The notes: generated by a model not told the origin, from the letters alone. A stretch of 64,000 bases of DNA from an uncultured Luminiphilus sp. (GCA_943787485.1 CALSMP010000011.1:62001-126000); one strand, 5' to 3'; numbered from the stretch's first letter, positions 9,139 to 18,102 are shown. Translations and numbers: made by a program.

Positions 9139-9180
9139 CATATATAGTATTACTATATATGATATATATCGATACTATAT
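9139..9180. promoter_or_regulatory. Putative TetR operator: perfect 23-bp palindrome plus a partial second copy
   Basis: Arms CATATATAGTA (9139-9149) and TACTATATATG (9151-9161) are exact reverse complements around a single T. An overlapping GATATATATC palindrome (9161-9170) and a further half-site TACTATAT (9173-9180) follow directly. The element lies between the divergent TetR gene and the ene-reductase operon, 28 bp upstream of the tetR start and 50 bp upstream of the 9211 ATG, where it would cover both promoters. The high AT content lowers specificity, but perfect 11-bp arms are unlikely by chance. Confidence 0.75.
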
Positions 9181-9210
9181 AACTTTCCAGCATCGAGCAT
9201 CAAGATCGAC

Positions 9211-10445
9211 ATGAATGAATACTTAGACCGTGCCTTTTCGCCCGCGCAATTGGGAAACCTGCCGCTCAAAAACAGGATTATCAAAGCGGCCACCTACGAA
9301 GGTAAAACACCAAACGGGATCCCCGGCCAGGCACTGCTTGACTTCCATCAAGCTGTTGCTGAGGGCGGTGTTGCGATGACAACGATCTCCTATTGCACCG
9401 TCGAGGTCGATGCACGCATCAATGACCAGATGATGTGGCTTCACGAGGGTATTCGCGGGCAGTTGACCGACCTGACGCAAACGCTGAAGCGTACCGCGCC
9501 AGGCATCAAGATTTCCGGGCAACTCACCCACAGCGGTGGCTTTACCAAAAATCGAAAGTTAATACGGCTCAAGCGCCCCATAGGACCCTCAAGAGCCTTC
9601 AATATGCTTGGCGCGACCGCGGGCATTCCGTTCATCGATGCCATGGACAGCCGGGAGATCGATCTAGTGGTAGCGCTTTATGCGGACGCAGCGTCCTTTA
9701 TGCGGTCCGTTGGATTTGACGCGGCTGAAATTCATTTCGGTCACGGCTATGGGCTCAGTCAATTCATCAGCCCAAAAACGAACAAACGAACAAACGAACA
9801 GACGAATACGGTGGCAGCCTCAAAAACCGGATGCGGCTGCCATTGCGCGTCTTGGAGGCCATGAAAAGTGCCGTCGGCGACGACTTCCCCATCATAGGCA
9901 AAATCAATCTCACAGATGGCATCAAAGGTGGGCTGCACCTAGAAGAAGCCATAAAAGTTGCTACCCTTCTGGACAAAGGCGGCTTGGACGCGCTTGTTTG
10001 CTCCGGCGGAACCAGTCCCTACAACCCCATGATCTACTTCAGGGGAGAGAGCTTGGGTACAGGCCTCGCCGAGCAACAGAAAAACCCCCTTGCTAGATTT
10101 CTTTTAAAAATAGCATCGAACCGGCTGTTCAAGAATTACCCCTACTACGAAAATTATTTTCTCGAAGATGCAAAGAAGGTCAGGGACAGCGTGAACTGCC
10201 AAATGATTTATATCGGCGGTTGTACCGAGCTCGATAGCCTAGAGGAGGTGATGCGAGAGGGATTTGATTTTGTACAACTGGCTCGCCCGCTGATCAAAGA
10301 TCCCGCCTACGTTAATAATGCCATCGCTTCCCTGAACAGTGGAAAGAACTACGTTAACGGGTGTATCCACTGCAATCGTTGCGCCTCACTTATCGAAGCC
10401 CCAGGGGGTGTTTACTGCCCTCTAAACGAGGGGGGTGGTCAATGA
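9211..10445 (+). pseudogene. NADH:flavin oxidoreductase (Old Yellow Enzyme family), frameshifted by an 8-bp repeat
   Basis: The N-terminal part is in one frame (9211 to about 9800) and the rest in another (about 9800-10445). Part one reads as an OYE barrel (NLPLKNRIIKAATYEGKTPNG; later EIHFGHGYGLSQFISPKTN). Translation goes out of frame inside the motif that should read N-x-R-x-D-E-Y-G-G-S; removing one 8-bp unit restores TNKRTDEYGGSLKNRMR and a 408-aa protein. The C-terminus carries a C-x2-C-x2-C set (CIHCNRC) plus a later Cys, as in the Fe-S branch (2,4-dienoyl-CoA reductase type). If in frame it would reduce activated C=C bonds with FMN and [4Fe-4S]. It is the first gene of the operon and its stop overlaps the next start (ATGA). 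It may be a true mutation, a phase-variable state or a base-calling error. Confidence 0.85.
9776..9799. repeat. Three tandem copies of an 8-bp unit (AAACGAAC) inside the ene-reductase gene
   Basis: Exact copies lie at 9776-9783, 9784-9791 and 9792-9799, followed by a related AGACGAAT (9800-9807). The unit is not a multiple of three, so gain or loss of one copy switches the reading frame. Deleting one copy restores the conserved OYE motif. Confidence 0.95.
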
Positions 10446-11086
10446 AATTAGACGACTTTGAAGCGCCGCCCACCCCGCCGACGATTTATGGTCCCGTAAG
10501 ACAAATTGCTTATATTGTTCCTAACATCGATGACGCCATCGCCTTTTGGCAATCTCAAAACGTTGGACCGTTTCTCGTAACACGCCAAGTAAGCCCCTTC
10601 AGTAATAGCTACTACCGAGGGACCAAAACCGACGGAATTACGATCGACATCGCTTTTTCCTACGTCGGTGAGATGCAGCTTGAACTTATCGCCCCAGTCA
10701 ATGACGTGCCATCGCCTTATCAAGAGATGATTCAGCGACATGATCAAAACGTGCACCACTACGCTGTCTGGGTAAAGAATTTTCCCGAGGCTTACCGTTA
10801 CGCAACAAGCCAACCTGACAACACGATCGTCATGGATACCGGTATCGATGGCATTGCACGCATGTCCTATATCGAAAACTCAACGACCAAGATTACCCTG
10901 GAAGTCATCGAGTGGAACGCCATGACCGCCGTGTATTTTCAAAACATTGAAAAGCGATTAAGAGCCATCGCCCAACGCGAAACGGTGGAGGAATTTCATC
11001 TTAGCGAACTGACCCCAAAAGTGGTCTTACTACCAGTGCTCGCCAAATTCGCCATCAATAAATTACTGGGGCGGTTAAAGAGATGA
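10442..11086 (+). CDS. VOC-family (glyoxalase/dioxygenase-like) protein
   Basis: 214 aa. The N-terminal part has the beta-alpha-beta-beta-beta module of the vicinal-oxygen-chelate superfamily (QIAYIVPNIDDAIAFWQ, then MQLELIAPVN, HHYAVWVKNF and KITLEVIEWN). Likely metal ligands are in 'VHHYAVW' and the late 'EVIE' strand. The C-terminal 45 residues are a helical tail without a recognised domain. The ATG at 10442 overlaps the previous stop, so it is coupled to the ene-reductase. Members include methylmalonyl-CoA epimerase-like isomerases and ring-cleaving dioxygenases; I cannot choose among them. Confidence 0.82.
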   Translation: MKLDDFEAPPTPPTIYGPVRQIAYIVPNIDDAIAFWQSQNVGPFLVTRQVSPFSNSYYRGTKTDGITIDIAFSYVGEMQLELIAPVNDVPSPYQEMIQRHDQNVHHYAVWVKNFPEAYRYATSQPDNTIVMDTGIDGIARMSYIENSTTKITLEVIEWNAMTAVYFQNIEKRLRAIAQRETVEEFHLSELTPKVVLLPVLAKFAINKLLGRLKR

Positions 11087-11132
11087 TCGACGGCCATGAC
11101 TAAATGAGAATTTCAAAAAACGGAAATCCACC

Positions 11133-11897
11133 TTGAGAAATATTGTAATCACAGGAAGCGCTTCGGGCATCGGCGCCGCGTGCAAAGCCCAATTTCAAAC
11201 GACGGGCGATCGTGTCGTAGGTATCGATTTATCGGACGCTGACATCGCGGCCGACCTCTCTACCCAATCGGGGCGCGATGCGGCTATAGCAGCAACCCTC
11301 GCCTACACCGAAGGGAAGATCGATGGCTTGATTTTGTCAGCCGGTCTCAGTGGTATGTACCACCCGGGCGATGTGACGCTTTCTGTCAATTATTTTGGCT
11401 CTGTCGAGTTGCTAGATGCACTGAGACCGGCCATGGAAGGCAGGCCAAACGCCTGTGCTATCGGCTTGGTGTCTAACTCGTCGCAATTCGACGTGGATTA
11501 CGACGACCCAATGGTCACAGCGCTTCTTGAGGGCAACGAAGAAAAATGCCGGCAGATGGTACTTGGGCTTGATCGTGGCGCCGCCTATCGATTTTCAAAG
11601 CACGCGCTTGCGAGGGCAATCCGCCGACGAGCGAGCATCTGGGGTCCTCTCGGGGTCAGAATCAATGCAATTGTGCCCGGCATGACCGAGACACCTATGG
11701 TTGATGCTTTGAAGCAAGACCCCGAAGTCGGCCCATTGCTGGATCTTTTACCTATCCCCGTTGGGCGCAAAGGCAATGCTTCCGAGATGGCAAAGGTTAT
11801 CGCCTTTTTATTGAGTGAGGACGCCTCTTACATCCACGGGACTATGGTCTGGGTGGACGGTGGAACAGACGCAGCTATCCGCCCAGACTTATTTTAA
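11133..11897 (+). CDS. Short-chain dehydrogenase resembling 3-alpha-hydroxysteroid dehydrogenase/carbonyl reductase
   Basis: 254 aa classical SDR: the NAD site TGSASGIG lies close to the N-terminus, followed by 'LILSAG', a catalytic serine in LVSNSSQ and YRFSK (Tyr-x3-Lys). Stretches such as DADIAADLSTQSGRDAAIA, VSVNYFGSVELLDA... and the C-terminus (ASYIHGTMVWVDGGTDAA) match the pattern I know from Comamonas testosteroni HsdA, an NAD(P)-dependent 3-alpha-HSD/carbonyl reductase. Start is TTG at 11133: upstream frames are closed and the dinucleotide fold begins immediately. It lies 46 bp after the VOC gene. A steroid or other alicyclic ketone/alcohol substrate is plausible but inferred. Confidence 0.88.
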   Translation: MRNIVITGSASGIGAACKAQFQTTGDRVVGIDLSDADIAADLSTQSGRDAAIAATLAYTEGKIDGLILSAGLSGMYHPGDVTLSVNYFGSVELLDALRPAMEGRPNACAIGLVSNSSQFDVDYDDPMVTALLEGNEEKCRQMVLGLDRGAAYRFSKHALARAIRRRASIWGPLGVRINAIVPGMTETPMVDALKQDPEVGPLLDLLPIPVGRKGNASEMAKVIAFLLSEDASYIHGTMVWVDGGTDAAIRPDLF

Positions 11898-11939
11898 TGA
11901 CTGTCCCTATTGACCCTATTCTGCAATGAGATCACTCCA

Positions 11940-12374
11940 ATGGCTAAAGAAATAACAGGTCAAAAAACCGTGGCTGTCGATGCCTCGGCGGAGCAAGTGT
12001 GGCTCAAGATGCAAGATTTTGCGGATTTGGGCTGGGCAGTTGGCATTGCCGATATTGAAATTGAGGGTCAAGGCATTGGCATGGTTCGGCGAGTGCGCTT
12101 AGAGGGAAGCGAGGACTGGCTCGAAGAGCGCTTGTTAATGGTTGATCAGAGCACCAAAAAGCTCGAATACGGTATTGATGAAGGCATGATGGGCATCACG
12201 CATTATCGTGCGACTGCACAGGTGATACCCCAAGCTCAAGGCTGTCAGATCGAGTGGACCTGTTGCGGCCAGGTCGAGTCGTCCGAAGTGGCGGAAAAAG
12301 AGCCTATTCTCGCGCTCGTCGCCGAAGGCATTGTCACTCTCTTTGCCACACAGTTCAGCGAAGACAGCCGTTGA
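11940..12374 (+). CDS. SRPBCC-family (START-like) ligand-binding protein
   Basis: 144 aa. It begins with the family's first strand and helix (KTVAVDASAEQVWLKMQDFADLGWAV), continues with strands such as 'GMVRRVRLEGSEDWLEERL' and 'GCQIEWTCCGQV', and ends in a long C-terminal helix. These helix-grip proteins bind hydrophobic ligands or act as cyclases/hydratases of polyketide-like molecules. The ATG at 11940 starts the domain directly. It is 42 bp downstream of the SDR and only 1 bp upstream of the next start, so it is part of the operon. Confidence 0.82.
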   Translation: MAKEITGQKTVAVDASAEQVWLKMQDFADLGWAVGIADIEIEGQGIGMVRRVRLEGSEDWLEERLLMVDQSTKKLEYGIDEGMMGITHYRATAQVIPQAQGCQIEWTCCGQVESSEVAEKEPILALVAEGIVTLFATQFSEDSR

Positions 12375-12375
12375 T

Positions 12376-13215
12376 ATGATTGACGCCGACGATATTGGAC
12401 TCTGTTGCGGCAGCCTGGTGCAGGCTGACTTTGTAGGGTTGGTCGAAGCAGCATCGGGCGCGGGCTTCAAATCTATTTCAATGTGGCCAACCCTGTTCTA
12501 CAGCGCGTTGGAAAATGGTTATAGCGAGGCCGATCTGATCACCATTCTCGATGACAACGGTCTCCGCGTCACTGAACTGGATCCGTACTGTGCCTGGTTA
12601 CCGGTGACGGTGGATCCGAATGACATGACCGCGACTTTTTTCAGCTATGGCGAAGATGAATTCTTTCGCATGGCTGACGTCCTGGGAGGCAGTTATCTCA
12701 ACGTCATTGAGGCACTGCCATCCTTAATAACGCCAGCGCAGCGCGTAGAGCTACTTGCCGAACTTTGCCTTCGCGCCGCCACCCGTGGCCTCCAGGTGTC
12801 TTTGGAATTTTTACCATGGTCCCCCATCGGCAATCTCGATCAAGCCGTCGCCCTTGTTCAGGCCGTAGGCCAGTCAAATTTTGGCGTCAACATTGACCTT
12901 TGGCACCACTTTCGCAGCGGCGGTACGGTTCAACAGCTGGCAACTCTCGACCCCCACGTCGTGACAGCCGTGCAACTCAACGACGTGGCGTTAGAGCCAT
13001 GGTCGGACATCCTTGAAGAAACATCACTAGGGAGAGAGCTTCCTGGCGCGGGAGTTGGCCATGCAGCTTCGAGCATGGAGGCGCTTTACTCAGCAGGCGT
13101 TCGGTCCACTCTAAATGTTGAAGTATTTTCTGCCGAGTTAATGGCACTGCCGGCTCTAGAAGCTGCGCAACAGCTAAAACAAAGTATCAGGCAGGCGGCT
13201 CAGCTCGTCGGGTAA
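12376..13215 (+). CDS. Sugar-phosphate isomerase/epimerase-like TIM-barrel protein
   Basis: 279 aa with the xylose-isomerase-like TIM barrel (AP endonuclease 2 family) pattern: LVEAASGAGFKSISMWP, 'LRVTELDPY', 'LQVSLEFLPWSPIGNL' (Glu metal ligand), FGVNIDLWHHFRSGG (Asp/His ligands), 'VTAVQLND' and a late 'LNVEVFS' with the final Glu. Members isomerise or dehydrate sugar-like or cyclic substrates with a divalent metal. The ATG at 12376 is one base after the SRPBCC stop, so the genes are coupled. It is the last gene of the operon; a convergent tRNA follows 120 bp later. Confidence 0.85.
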   Translation: MIDADDIGLCCGSLVQADFVGLVEAASGAGFKSISMWPTLFYSALENGYSEADLITILDDNGLRVTELDPYCAWLPVTVDPNDMTATFFSYGEDEFFRMADVLGGSYLNVIEALPSLITPAQRVELLAELCLRAATRGLQVSLEFLPWSPIGNLDQAVALVQAVGQSNFGVNIDLWHHFRSGGTVQQLATLDPHVVTAVQLNDVALEPWSDILEETSLGRELPGAGVGHAASSMEALYSAGVRSTLNVEVFSAELMALPALEAAQQLKQSIRQAAQLVG

Positions 13216-13335
13216 AAATAGTATGGGATGGTTTCCACCACGGTTCTTGCCGCCAAACTGATGTCCTATCAAACTTTGACAGCAGCTCACGCAAAGAGCG
13301 TCTTATGCCGTTTGGCCTTCTTTGTCAGGGAAAAA

Positions 13336-13411
13336 TGGTGGGTCGTGCTGGGTTCGAACCAGCGACCAATTGGTTAAAAGCCAACTGCTCTACCGACTGA
13401 GCTAACGACCC
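13336..13411 (-). tRNA. tRNA-Lys (anticodon TTT)
   Basis: 76 nt on the minus strand with the 3' CCA encoded (13336-13338). The acceptor stem GGGTCGT/ACGACCC pairs perfectly; the D-arm TAGCTCAGTCGGTAGAGC, anticodon loop CTTTTAA (anticodon TTT) and T-arm GGTTCGAACC are canonical. It follows queC/queE on the same strand upstream, as the tRNA-Lys does at the end of the tol-pal block in Pseudomonas; a 98-bp VOC-side gap separates them here. Confidence 0.97.
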
Positions 13412-13480
13412 AAAAGGAGGTGCGGCGTCGCCGCGAGGGGCGTATGGTACTTATCCTGACCAAAAGTGCAACCTTCTCCT

Positions 13481-13903
13481 ATGCTGCGACCCTTTCACCT
13501 TGCCCTCCCTGCTATTGATCTTAGCGCCACCCAAGCTTTTTACTGCGATTTGCTGGGGTGCAAGCTTGGTCGCACCGACGATACTTGGATAGATTTAGAT
13601 CTCTTTGGTCATCAGGTCGTCTTTCATGACTGCGGGGGCGAGGGTCTTCCCGATCGCTATAATCCGGTGGACAAACATCAGGTACCGGTGCCGCATTTCG
13701 GCATCATCCTGACCCCAGTGCAATTTGAGGTGCTGGTTGAACGGCTGAAAGGCAACGTCGATTTTGTCATCGAGCCCTCCGTGCGCTTCGCAGGCACCCC
13801 CGGGGAACAACGCACGCTTTTTTTTCGGGATCCAAACAACTACGCCCTAGAATTCAAGTGCTTTGCAGACGATCGATTTATCTTCGAGCCATTTGACCCG
13901 TAG
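13481..13903 (+). CDS. VOC-family protein (glyoxalase/bleomycin-resistance fold)
   Basis: 140 aa. The first strand and helix FHLALPAIDLSATQAFYCDLLGCKLG, the central 'VPHFGIIL' (His ligand) and the final 'LFFRDPNNYALEFK' with its Glu ligand fit extradiol-dioxygenase-like VOC proteins closely, so it could bind a metal and act as dioxygenase, isomerase or resistance protein. No strong ribosome site is visible; ATG at 13481 is chosen, and a GTG at 13466 would add five residues. It is convergent with queC (5 bp between stops) and is a single-gene unit. Confidence 0.82.
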   Translation: MLRPFHLALPAIDLSATQAFYCDLLGCKLGRTDDTWIDLDLFGHQVVFHDCGGEGLPDRYNPVDKHQVPVPHFGIILTPVQFEVLVERLKGNVDFVIEPSVRFAGTPGEQRTLFFRDPNNYALEFKCFADDRFIFEPFDP

Positions 13904-13908
13904 CTAAA

Positions 13909-14580
13909 TCAAGCGTATCGAGTGGCGTCAGGAACTCCCGCTTCCTCAAATCCCTGACGGCGCAGTCGGCATGAGTCACACACTCCGCAAGCCAAACCGG
14001 TCTCGGTAGCTTGATAGCAGGAAGTGGTCAAACTGTAATCGACACCCAGCTCGATACCTCTGCGAATGATGTCAGCCTTGCTAAGACTGATGATGGGCGT
14101 AACGATTTTGATGGGGTTGCCCTCTACCCCAGCTTTGGTTGCGGTCGCCGCCATGTCCTCGAAAGCCGCAATGAAGGCGGGACGACAATCTGGATACCCC
14201 GAGTAATCCACCGCATTGACACCGATATGAATTTCATCAGCCTCGAGCACTTCCGCCCAACCGAGGGCAATAGACAAGAACACCGTATTTCGCGCCGGCA
14301 CGTAGGTAACCGGTATACCTTCGGTTGGTTCAACGGGCACATCAATCGCATCGTCTGTAAGTGCTGATCCACCAATACCGCGAAGATCTAATCCAACGGT
14401 TTTATGGAGAGTGCCTGGAAATGCCTCAGCGACACGCGCCGCCGCGAGTAATTCCGCACGGTGTCGCTGTCCGTAGTCAAAGGACAGGGCGTAACACTGG
14501 ACGCCCTGGCGGTACGCCATGGCGAGAACGGTCGCTGAATCGAGTCCTCCCGACGTTAAAATCACGGCACGCTTAGTCAT
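13909..14580 (-). CDS. queC: 7-cyano-7-deazaguanine synthase QueC
   Basis: 223 aa. The ATP-pyrophosphatase loop SGGLDS is at residues 10-15 and the zinc-binding C-terminus has C-x7-C-x2-C-x2-C (ending [13 protein letters not shown]). The enzyme converts 7-carboxy-7-deazaguanine to preQ0 with ATP and ammonia in the queuosine pathway. It lies 5 bp downstream of queE, which makes its substrate, and is the last gene of the tol-pal-queEC block. The start ATG at 14580 puts the P-loop at the usual distance. All key residues are present. Confidence 0.97.
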   Translation of the reverse strand: MTKRAVILTSGGLDSATVLAMAYRQGVQCYALSFDYGQRHRAELLAAARVAEAFPGTLHKTVGLDLRGIGGSALTDDAIDVPVEPTEGIPVTYVPARNTVFLSIALGWAEVLEADEIHIGVNAVDYSGYPDCRPAFIAAFEDMAATATKAGVEGNPIKIVTPIISLSKADIIRRGIELGVDYSLTTSCYQATETGLACGVCDSCRLRRQGFEEAGVPDATRYA

Positions 14581-14585
14581 GGCTG

Positions 14586-15248
14586 TCAGTGTCCAGGCTC
14601 ATCGTTCCACAGCAGCTTGTGCAACTGAAGCTGAAATCTGGCATTAACGCCATCAGACAACATCCACTCGGCCAGCTCTCGGGGGCTGAGGCCGCCGTGA
14701 GTTGGCGAAAACAACACATCACCCACGCGCTGCGCTAGTGAAAACTCATCAATCTTAAAGCGAGCCCAATCGTAGTCGGCTCTGCTCGCCAGCACGAACT
14801 TTACCTGATCGTGTGGAGTCAAGCATTCCATGTTGTCCCACCGATTGCGATGACTCTCTCCCGAATCGGGGCACTTCAAATCCATCACGCGACTCACTCT
14901 TAGATCGACCTCAGCGATGGACAAAGCACCGCTGGTCTCAAGCGAGACCTCGCAGCCGGCATCGCAAAGAGCAGTCAAAAGCAGTAAACATTCGGGTTGT
15001 GCAAGAGGCTCACCACCGGTCACACAGATCCGGTTGCAGCCGAAACCAGCGACGACCTCCATCACCTCGGCTAACGACATCAAGTCACCGCCGGCGAACG
15101 CGTACTCGGTATCACACCAAACACAGCGGAGCGGGCACCCGGTTAATCGGACAAACACCGTGGGCAGTCCGACGGAGCGCGCCTCGCCCTGCAGGGAATG
15201 AAATATCTCGGTAATCCGCAGCTGCGCCACCGTCGACTCACCCGTCAT
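14586..15248 (-). CDS. queE: 7-carboxy-7-deazaguanine synthase QueE (radical SAM)
   Basis: 220 aa. The radical-SAM cluster motif C-x3-C-x2-C ([11 protein letters not shown]) lies near residue 40, preceded by [18 protein letters not shown] as in QueE, and followed by the SAM-binding 'ICVTGGEPL'. It contracts 6-carboxytetrahydropterin to 7-carboxy-7-deazaguanine for queuosine. It is 5 bp downstream of cpoB on the same strand and immediately upstream of queC. The start ATG at 15248 is used. Confidence 0.96.
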   Translation of the reverse strand: MTGESTVAQLRITEIFHSLQGEARSVGLPTVFVRLTGCPLRCVWCDTEYAFAGGDLMSLAEVMEVVAGFGCNRICVTGGEPLAQPECLLLLTALCDAGCEVSLETSGALSIAEVDLRVSRVMDLKCPDSGESHRNRWDNMECLTPHDQVKFVLASRADYDWARFKIDEFSLAQRVGDVLFSPTHGGLSPRELAEWMLSDGVNARFQLQLHKLLWNDEPGH

Positions 15249-15253
15249 CGACG

Positions 15254-16153
15254 TTAGAAGTTTTCGCTGAGGAAATCGGTCGCCAGCTGGGAGGCCGGAT
15301 GCCCGGGATACTCGGCAATAACGCGATCCAAATACTCTCGGGATCGCTCACTATTGCCCTTAAGGAGGTGTACTTTGCCCAGCTTATACAGTGCATCCGG
15401 AATCTTTGCGTTATTCGGATACTGATCAAGCAGCAACTGAAAGCTCTGGCGAGCCAACTCGGGTTCGGTAGGGTCAATAACAAGGTATAACTCGCCCAAC
15501 CAGTAATGCGCATTAGGCGCATAGCGGCCGTAGGGGTAGTTTTGTAGAAATTTTTTAAAGCCCTCGACCGCTTCCGAAAAGTTTTTTGACTTCACGTACC
15601 CATAAGCGGACTGATAAGCAGATTCCTCTCCGGGTTGGAGCGGCTGCGGCGGGTCAGTGTTCGGCGTGCCGCCAAAGGTGAGTCCCTCCTCACCTGCTGT
15701 ATCGACGACCGTAGGAGAGACGACAGCAGACCCTTTCGCGAGATCGGCGATTCGCCTGTCCAGATCAACGTACCGCTCTAAACTCTGTTCCTTCAAACGA
15801 TTGATTTCTGCACTTTGCTGCTCAACTACCCCGTTGAGTCGCCTGACCTCCTCCTGCAACTGCTGCAACTGCACAACAAGGGAGCCCACGTTGGGATTGG
15901 CTGGCGATACACCTTGATTCGTCGTGATCGGCACAGCCGTAACGGTTTGACCTGCGTAGGGTGTCACCCCAGACACGGTATAACCGGCGGGCGTTGCGGT
16001 ACCAGTGTCCGGCGGAGTATAGCCAACAGCGGCTCGCTCGGCGGCTTCGCGCTCCGCTTCTACGTCAATATAATCCTGGGCAGCGTTGGGCAATGCGACG
16101 ACCGCAGTTGTAAAAAAGCCGGCTAAGGTAACCGGCTTGAGAAAATCCTTCAT
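15254..16153 (-). CDS. cpoB: Cell division coordinator CpoB (YbgF), Tol-Pal associated
   Basis: 299 aa periplasmic protein. Signal peptide at residues 1-25; a coiled coil around residues 87-137 (LQQLQEEVRRLNGVVEQQ, then INRLKEQ), the trimerisation part; then a Q/P-rich linker and a C-terminal TPR-like domain (YLGELYL-type repeats 'HYWLGELYLV', 'ALYKLGKVHLLKGN', 'AEYPGHPAS'). It links Tol-Pal with PBP1B and septal peptidoglycan synthesis. The position directly after pal is conserved among gammaproteobacteria. Confidence 0.94.
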   Translation of the reverse strand: MKDFLKPVTLAGFFTTAVVALPNAAQDYIDVEAEREAAERAAVGYTPPDTGTATPAGYTVSGVTPYAGQTVTAVPITTNQGVSPANPNVGSLVVQLQQLQEEVRRLNGVVEQQSAEINRLKEQSLERYVDLDRRIADLAKGSAVVSPTVVDTAGEEGLTFGGTPNTDPPQPLQPGEESAYQSAYGYVKSKNFSEAVEGFKKFLQNYPYGRYAPNAHYWLGELYLVIDPTEPELARQSFQLLLDQYPNNAKIPDALYKLGKVHLLKGNSERSREYLDRVIAEYPGHPASQLATDFLSENF

Positions 16154-16167
16154 AGCAATCGTCTGAC

Positions 16168-16698
16168 TTATTTAAGCTCTACGCGCCGATTTTGCTGCCA
16201 GTTTGATTCCCCAGATCCGTACGCCGCTGGGTTCTCTTCACCATAGCTAATGCTCTCGATGCGATAACTCGGTACACCGTTGGCAACCATGTAATCTCTG
16301 ACCGCATTGGCTCTGCGCTCGCCCAAAGCGAGGTTGTATTCGCGAGTTCCGCGCTCATCGGTGTGGCCTTCGAGTCGAACACTGGCGTCGTTACCCAGCA
16401 GGGCTGCGATATGAGCGTCGACCGCGGTGCGGGCTGCATCTGTCAGCGCTGAGCTGTCGAACTCAAAGTAAAAGACTGTCCCTACGGCATCGGCGGCCTC
16501 TTGCAACGCCTGCTGTGCTGCTGCCGCTTCTGCAGCTGCGGCTTCAGCGGCAGCGGCCTCGGCAGCGGCTGACTCGGCGGCGGCGGCTTCAGCGGCAGCC
16601 GCGTCAGCTTCGCTGGTATCAGTATTGGAACAGGCCACGAGAAAAAGCGAGACAAAGACAAGTGTGGCAAACTTGCCGGCTACTGGGAGTACGTTCAT
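16168..16698 (-). CDS. pal: Peptidoglycan-associated lipoprotein Pal
   Basis: 176 aa. Lipobox LVAC places the lipidated Cys at residue 23. An unusual Ala/Glu-rich stretch follows (roughly residues 30-68, built of repeating AAAEA units) and then the OmpA-like domain (75-176) with FYFEFDSSALTDAART, LEGHTDERGTREYNLALG and 'SYGEENP', which binds diaminopimelate in peptidoglycan. It anchors the outer membrane and is moved by TolQRAB to division sites. The long Ala-rich linker has low-complexity GC-rich DNA. It lies 15 bp upstream of cpoB, with a 105-bp gap after tolB. Confidence 0.97.
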   Translation of the reverse strand: MNVLPVAGKFATLVFVSLFLVACSNTDTSEADAAAAEAAAAESAAAEAAAAEAAAAEAAAAQQALQEAADAVGTVFYFEFDSSALTDAARTAVDAHIAALLGNDASVRLEGHTDERGTREYNLALGERRANAVRDYMVANGVPSYRIESISYGEENPAAYGSGESNWQQNRRVELK

Positions 16699-16803
16699 GA
16701 CACCGTCCTATTAGTGGTTTTATTGAAGTATAGATGACTCTGGCAAAGGCGCAAGATACATCCGTCCATCAACACAAAAAAACTGCTGATCAACTTGCTA
16801 GAT

Positions 16804-18102
16804 TTAATGAGCCATAAAGGGCGACCAAGCCGGCTCCTGTACGTCGCCCTCTCTAGCTGGAAGATTAAAGCTCACTCCACCATCAACCGCTACAGCCCCA
16901 AGAATACTTTTGCCCCCCCGCTTGGTGGCATACAGCACCACCGAGCCGTTAGGCGCAATGCTTGGACTTTCGTCGAGATTGGTCGTGGTCAGCACCGTCA
17001 AGCGCTCCGTGACCAAATCAAAAACGGCAATATGGTAGGCACCGCCCTGCTGGTGGACTAGGGCCACATTTCTGCCGTCCTGCGCCACACGGGCTCGGGC
17101 ATTGTAGCGGCCCTCAAAGGTGACTCGGGTAATTGCACCGGTTTTTAGCTCGTAGCGATAAATTTGGGGACGGCCACCGCGGTCGGAAGTGAAAAGAAGC
17201 GACTTACCGTCCGGCATCCAAGTGGGCTCGGTATCAATCGCGTAATGCTCGGTCAATCGCGTCAATCGTTTGGAAGTCAGGTTCATCAAGTAAATATCGG
17301 GGCTGCCATCCTTAGATAGGACCATCGCCATTGAATTGCCATCGGGCGAGAACACCGGTGAATTGTTAAGCCCCTTAAAATTGGTGAGTTGCTCACGCGC
17401 GCCGGTGCGAAGGTTCTGTCTATATATGGCGGGACGCGACGTCTCGAAAGAGACGTAGGCCACTTCGTCGCCATCGGGTGACCAGGAGGGCGCGAGAATC
17501 GGTTCCCGACTTTCCAGCAGAACAATCGGCCTTGCTCCATCAGAATCGGCCAAGGTAAGCCGATAAAAATCCTTCCCGCCAGGATTCCGGGTCACAGATA
17601 CATAAAGCAGCCGGGTTGCAAAGGCCCCGGGGATACCCGTGAGTTTTTCATAGATCTCATCCGCAACGCGGTGAGCGAGCATACGCAGCTCGGGTGCGAC
17701 GCCAGTCACATTGCCCGCTGCGATCTGTTGCTGCCGAACGGTATCAAACAGCTCCCAATCAATGCTGATATTGCCCGGCCCAGAGGGAGAGGCCCGGCCG
17801 ATAAGCACGTAGTCGGTTTCAATCGCGCGCCAATCGCGGAAAAAAATCTCCGCGGCTGTCGTCGGGTAACTCAGCATGTCTCGTCGGCTCACGGGCGCAA
17901 ATTGACCGCTACGCGCTAAATCGGAATCAATAATCCGGGCAACATCGTCGGGGGACGTTCCGCTGCCAACCCAAGCAAAAGGCACTATCGCGATCGGCGT
18001 CGGGTTATCGATGCCCTTGGTAATCTCGATTTGTAGCTGGGCTTGGGCATGGTCAGTGAATACCAGGAGGGCAGCAACCAAGGAAGCTAAAAAAAGATGC
18101 AT
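16804..18102 (-). CDS. tolB: Tol-Pal system protein TolB
   Basis: 432 aa periplasmic protein: signal peptide 1-21, N-terminal domain ([18 protein letters not shown]) and a six-bladed beta-propeller with repeated 'SPDG' turns ([46 protein letters not shown]). The propeller binds Pal; the N-terminus contacts TolA. The ATG at 18102 shares one base with the tolA stop (TGATG), so translation is coupled. Length is normal for the family. Confidence 0.97.
   Translation of the reverse strand: MHLFLASLVAALLVFTDHAQAQLQIEITKGIDNPTPIAIVPFAWVGSGTSPDDVARIIDSDLARSGQFAPVSRRDMLSYPTTAAEIFFRDWRAIETDYVLIGRASPSGPGNISIDWELFDTVRQQQIAAGNVTGVAPELRMLAHRVADEIYEKLTGIPGAFATRLLYVSVTRNPGGKDFYRLTLADSDGARPIVLLESREPILAPSWSPDGDEVAYVSFETSRPAIYRQNLRTGAREQLTNFKGLNNSPVFSPDGNSMAMVLSKDGSPDIYLMNLTSKRLTRLTEHYAIDTEPTWMPDGKSLLFTSDRGGRPQIYRYELKTGAITRVTFEGRYNARARVAQDGRNVALVHQQGGAYHIAVFDLVTERLTVLTTTNLDESPSIAPNGSVVLYATKRGGKSILGAVAVDGGVSFNLPAREGDVQEPAWSPFMAH

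Noticed and set aside
16515..16640. GC-rich Ala/Glu repeat region in pal with open frames on both strands
   Set aside because: Low-complexity GCN codons keep all frames open; only the Pal frame has lipobox and OmpA-like domain support.
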